64,000 nucleotides of DNA from Pigmentiphaga daeguensis (lineage in GTDB: Bacteria > Pseudomonadota > Gammaproteobacteria > Burkholderiales > Burkholderiaceae_B), in NCBI RefSeq assembly GCF_039523035.1, contig NZ_BAAAEN010000019.1, positions 1-64,000 on the forward strand, given 5' to 3'. Every line of letters starts with the position of its first letter. Within the stretch, counting starts at the first letter, position 1. Below the pieces are notes generated by a model. The model did not search any database. It saw only the letters and a program-made list of their open reading frames with translations, and had not been told where the DNA came from. Positions 61,105 to 64,000 of this stretch are shown in pieces. Position numbers and translations under genes: made by a program.

Positions 61105-62484
61105 ATGAGCAACGCGTTCCCCGCATCGACCCCGCATGCGTCCAACCCGGATGCCGCCGCCAGGCCCCCCACTCGCCCGCTCCTCGGTACGCTGGACATC
61201 ATGGCGCTGGTCGTGGGCATCGTCATCGGGGCCGGCATCTTCAGCGCGCCGTCGCTGGTGGCGATGCACGCGGGCTCCCCGGCCGCGATGATGATGGCCT
61301 GGATCGTCGGCGGCATGATCTCCGTCGCCGGCGCGCTGTGCTACGCGGAACTGGCCAGCACCTACCCGCATGCCGGCGGCGACTACCACTATCTGCGGCG
61401 CGCCTTCGGTACCCGGCTGTCCTTCCTGTTCGCGTGGGCCCGCCTGACCGTCATCCCCACCGGCTCGATCGCCCTGCTCGGCTACATCTTCGGCGACTAT
61501 GCCACGCAGATCGCCAATCTCGGACCGGCTTCGCCCGCCATCTACGCCGCCGCGATCATCGTCGTGCTGACGCTGGTGAACGTGGCGGGACTGAGCACCG
61601 GCAAATGGACGCAGAACCTGCTGACGGCCCTGGAAGTCGGCGGCGTCGTGCTGATCATCGCCGTGGGCCTGCTGTTCGCGCCCGAGACAGCGCCGGCCGC
61701 GCCGGCTGCCCCCGCCTCGGGCGTCGCCAACTGGGGCCTGGTCCTGATCTTCGTGATGCTGACCTACGGCGGGTGGAACGAGGCCGCCTACATCTCGGCC
61801 GAGGCCTCGGGCCCTGGGCGGACCCTGCCGCGGGCGCTGTTCTGGAGCCTGGCGCTGATCACGCTGCTGTACCTGCTGGTCAACCTGGCCTACCTGAACG
61901 TGCTGGGCCAGGATGGCATGGGGGCCTCGTCGGCCGTCGCCGCCGACATGATGCGGCGGGCGCTGGGCGAACCGGGCGCGCAACTGATCGCGCTGCTGAT
62001 CGCGATCTCGGCGCTGACCTCCGCCAACGCCACCATCCTGACCGCCGCGCGCACCACCTACGCCTTCGGCCAGGACACCCCGGCCTTCTCGATGCTGGCC
62101 AAATGGCATCCGCAGTGGAACACACCGGTCAACGCCTTGTGGGTCCAGGCGGCCATCTCGCTGGCGCTGGTCGCGCTGGGGGCCTTCACCCGCAGCGGCT
62201 TCGCTACCATGGTCGAATACACCGCGCCGGTGTTCTGGCTGTTCTTCGTGCTGAGCGGCGTGGCGCTGCTCGTGCTGCGGCGCAAGGACCCCGGCACCCA
62301 TCGCCCCTTCCGCGTGCCGCTCTATCCCCTGACGCCGCTGCTGTTCATCGCCACCAGCGGCTACCTGTTCTATGCCAGCCTGCGCCATACCGGCGTCGGC
62401 GCCCTGGTGGGCGTGGCCGTGCTGGGCGTGGGCGCCCTGCTGATGCTGGCCCAGCCCCGCGGCCGCACGCCGTCCGCATCCTGA
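61105..62484 (+). CDS. APC-family amino acid permease
   Basis: A 459-residue twelve-helix permease of the amino acid-polyamine-organocation family. Seen: the helix-1 motif LVVGIVIGAGIFSAPSLVA (residues about 34-52) with the unwound GAG, helix 2 (AWIVGGMISVAGALCYAELAS), and later ILTAARTTYAFGQDTPAF. It would import or exchange amino acids; the specificity is unknown. The ATG at 61105 follows a possible GAGGAC site. It is 122 bp after pobR and 29 bp before the exported methyltransferase-like gene. Confidence 0.85.
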   Translation: MSNAFPASTPHASNPDAAARPPTRPLLGTLDIMALVVGIVIGAGIFSAPSLVAMHAGSPAAMMMAWIVGGMISVAGALCYAELASTYPHAGGDYHYLRRAFGTRLSFLFAWARLTVIPTGSIALLGYIFGDYATQIANLGPASPAIYAAAIIVVLTLVNVAGLSTGKWTQNLLTALEVGGVVLIIAVGLLFAPETAPAAPAAPASGVANWGLVLIFVMLTYGGWNEAAYISAEASGPGRTLPRALFWSLALITLLYLLVNLAYLNVLGQDGMGASSAVAADMMRRALGEPGAQLIALLIAISALTSANATILTAARTTYAFGQDTPAFSMLAKWHPQWNTPVNALWVQAAISLALVALGAFTRSGFATMVEYTAPVFWLFFVLSGVALLVLRRKDPGTHRPFRVPLYPLTPLLFIATSGYLFYASLRHTGVGALVGVAVLGVGALLMLAQPRGRTPSAS

Positions 62485-62513
62485 CCCGCCACTTCTCCGG
62501 GAGCCTTCCAGCC

Positions 62514-63065
62514 ATGAAACGCCGCCAGTTCTGCCTGACCACCCTGGCCGCCGCCGCGGCCGCCCCCGCCTGGGCCCAGTCCTTCGGCACCGCCAAGCCC
62601 CTGCCCCGCACACCCGACGTGATCTTCGTGCCCACGCCCCAGACGGTGGTGGACGCCATGCTGCAGGTAGCCAAGGTCGGCCCCGACGACATCCTGTACG
62701 ACCTGGGATCGGGCGACGGCCGCATCCCGATCACCGCGGCCAAGCGCTTCGGCACGCGCGGCGTGGGCATAGACCTGGACCCCCAGCGCATCAGCGAGGC
62801 CAACGCCAACGCGCGCAGCCAGCAGGTGACCGACAAGGTCCGATTCATCCAGGGCGACCTGTTCGAACAAGACCTGAGCCCGGCCACCGTCATCACGCTC
62901 TACCTGCTGCCCAATCTCAACCTCAAGCTGCGACCCACCCTGCTCGCGCTCAAGCCCGGCACGCGCATCGTCTCGCACGCGTTCGACATGGGCGACTGGG
63001 AACCGGAGCAGACCCTGACGGTAGACAGCAAGCGGATCTACTTCTGGACCGTGCCGGCTCGCTAG
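62514..63065 (+). CDS. Exported class I SAM methyltransferase-like protein
   Basis: A 183-residue protein with a Tat-like signal peptide (MKRRQFCLTTLAAAAAAPAW, cleaved after AWA) followed by a class I methyltransferase fold: ILYDLGSGDGRIPITAA (SAM motif I, near residue 60), GVGIDLDPQRISEANANA (motif II), and TLYLLPNLNLKLRPTL. Export is unexpected for a SAM-dependent enzyme, yet the same oddity is seen at 29478-30293. It lies 29 bp after the APC permease and may be in its transcript. Confidence 0.82.
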   Translation: MKRRQFCLTTLAAAAAAPAWAQSFGTAKPLPRTPDVIFVPTPQTVVDAMLQVAKVGPDDILYDLGSGDGRIPITAAKRFGTRGVGIDLDPQRISEANANARSQQVTDKVRFIQGDLFEQDLSPATVITLYLLPNLNLKLRPTLLALKPGTRIVSHAFDMGDWEPEQTLTVDSKRIYFWTVPAR

Positions 63066-63125
63066 GCTGAATGGACATTCATGGCATCCATGATGGCTAA
63101 GGGCCAACCGCGCCAACTCCGGGAA

Positions 63126-63170
63126 GTCCCGGCAAAGCCGGGACCGGCTACGCTGCGCCTGCGCGCCCGC
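63126..63170. repeat. GC-rich intergenic repeat, variant B
   Basis: A perfect hairpin (GTCCCGGC-AAA-GCCGGGAC, 63126-63144) is followed by CGGCTACGCTGCGCC, close to 134-165. It lies between the convergent methyltransferase-like gene and recQ, and may act as a terminator for one or both. Confidence 0.5.
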
Positions 63171-63240
63171 CCGGCCCCGGCGCCCCGGACAAGACCGGAT
63201 AAAGAAAATGAATGTCGGGTCCGCCTAGGTTGGCGGCGGG

Positions 63241-64000
63241 TCAGAACCTCTCTACCCGCTCCAGGATCTCCTGGCCATAGGCCTCGAGCTTGCGCGCCCC
63301 CACCCCGCTGATCGCCCCCAGTTCGGTCAGCGACGCAGGCCGCGCCAGGGCGATTTCCCGCAGGGTCGCATCATGGAAGATGACGTAGGCCGGCACGCCA
63401 TGGCTGCGCGCCACTTCGCCCCGCCAGGTGCGCAGCGCGGTGAACAGCGCCTCGGCCTCTGGCGGCAGGGTAACGGCGGAACGGGCCCGCGAGCTTTCGC
63501 GCGCACGGGCCGGCTTGGCGGGCTCGCGCCGCAGCATCAGCGTGCGCTCGCCCTTGAGCACGCTGCGGCTACCCTCGGTCAGGGCCAGCGTGCCGAAGGC
63601 CTCGTGGTCCACCGTCAGCAGGCTTTGCGCGATCAACTGGCGCAGCACGTTGCGCCAGTCCTTCTCGCTCAGGTCCGCGCCTATGCCGAACACGCTGAGT
63701 TCGTCGTGCCGGTGCTGCTCGACCTTTTCGTTTCGCTTGCCGCGCAGGATGTCGATCACGTGCCCGGCGCCGAAACGCTGGCCGCGTTCTTTCCATAGCC
63801 GGTAGACCGCCGACAGGATCTTCTGCGCCGCCTCGGTGCCGTCCCAGGCCTGGGGCGGTTCCAGGCAGGTATCGCAATTGCCGCAGGCCTGCGAGGCCTG
63901 GCCGAAATACTGCAACAGCCGCACGCGCCGGCACTCCACGGTCTCGCACAGCCCCAGCATCGCTTCTAGCATGGACGCCGAGCGGCGCTTGTAGGCCTCG
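63241..64000 (-). CDS. recQ: ATP-dependent DNA helicase RecQ, C-terminal part (partial)
   Basis: The 3' end of recQ, cut by the window edge: 252 residues are visible and the helicase core lies beyond 64000. Seen: the zinc-binding segment (VECRRVRLLQYFGQAS, CGNCDTCLEPP), then the RQC winged helix (AAQKILSAVYRLWKERGQRFGAGHVIDILRG, split), and the HRDC domain (LFTALRTWRGEVARSHGVP, ISGVGARKLEAYG). RecQ unwinds recombination and replication intermediates. The frame reads through to base 63999 without a stop. Confidence 0.93.
   Translation of the reverse strand, partial: EAYKRRSASMLEAMLGLCETVECRRVRLLQYFGQASQACGNCDTCLEPPQAWDGTEAAQKILSAVYRLWKERGQRFGAGHVIDILRGKRNEKVEQHRHDELSVFGIGADLSEKDWRNVLRQLIAQSLLTVDHEAFGTLALTEGSRSVLKGERTLMLRREPAKPARARESSRARSAVTLPPEAEALFTALRTWRGEVARSHGVPAYVIFHDATLREIALARPASLTELGAISGVGARKLEAYGQEILERVERF

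Overview
High-GC (roughly two-thirds G+C by eye), gene-dense chromosomal DNA of a beta-proteobacterium, most likely an Alcaligenaceae member of the Bordetella/Achromobacter type. The reasons are the pmbA-darP(yjgA)-mog neighbourhood, four orphan Bug (TctC-type) periplasmic receptors next to LysR regulators, an ESPR-type trimeric autotransporter adhesin, a lipid A glucosamine (lgm)-like locus and a pobA/AraC-type pobR pair. Identification rests on reading motifs; no database search was possible. There is no integrase, transposase, phage gene or CRISPR array. The visible mobile-like signal is a family of short GC-rich hairpin repeats between genes.

Layout. 1-5.7 kb: housekeeping genes (ndh, pmbA/tldE, darP, mog, carboxylesterase, usp). 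5.9-11.5 kb: LysR + Bug receptor, a DedA-rhodanese fusion overlapping an OsmC protein, LysR + MFS exporter. 11.5-16.6 kb: a probable catabolic operon on the minus strand (PEP mutase/isocitrate lyase-like enzyme, Bug, DHDPS-like aldolase, Bug) with a divergent LysR gene; both enzymes lack hallmark residues of their families. 16.7-20.6 kb: lgm-like lipid A modification genes (GT2, ArnT-like, GtrA, YdjC deacetylase). 20.6-28.9 kb: LysR and a co-directional set encoding a TRAP transporter, a two-subunit indolepyruvate (2-oxoacid) ferredoxin oxidoreductase and a hotdog thioesterase, which reads as uptake, oxidative decarboxylation and CoA release of an aryl 2-oxoacid.

29-35.7 kb: small envelope and stress genes (zinc-ribbon membrane protein, exported methyltransferase-like protein, YegD-type Hsp70, META lipoprotein, DUF3309 peptide, GAF-LytTR regulator, class A beta-lactamase-fold serine hydrolase, repeat-containing secreted protein). 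35.7-38 kb: two tandem Ala-Glu-Asp tRNA trios downstream of gltX, each with its own apparent promoter and terminator. 38.1-47.5 kb: Pat-like acyl-CoA ligase/GNAT protein, MFS transporter, giant AsmA/DUF748 protein, DUF442 phosphatase-like protein, BamE-OmpA lipoprotein. 47.5-52.5 kb: 1668-residue trimeric autotransporter with three near-identical stalk/head units.

52.8-64 kb: LysR, amidohydrolase and Bug receptor; OprB-type porin; ubiX; pobA with divergent pobR and a symmetric operator candidate; APC permease; a second exported methyltransferase-like protein; and the 3' part of recQ running off the window edge. Aromatic metabolism (pobA, ubiX, ior, Bug and TRAP uptake) and cell-surface modification (lgm, adhesin, OmpA lipoprotein, porin) are the two main themes.
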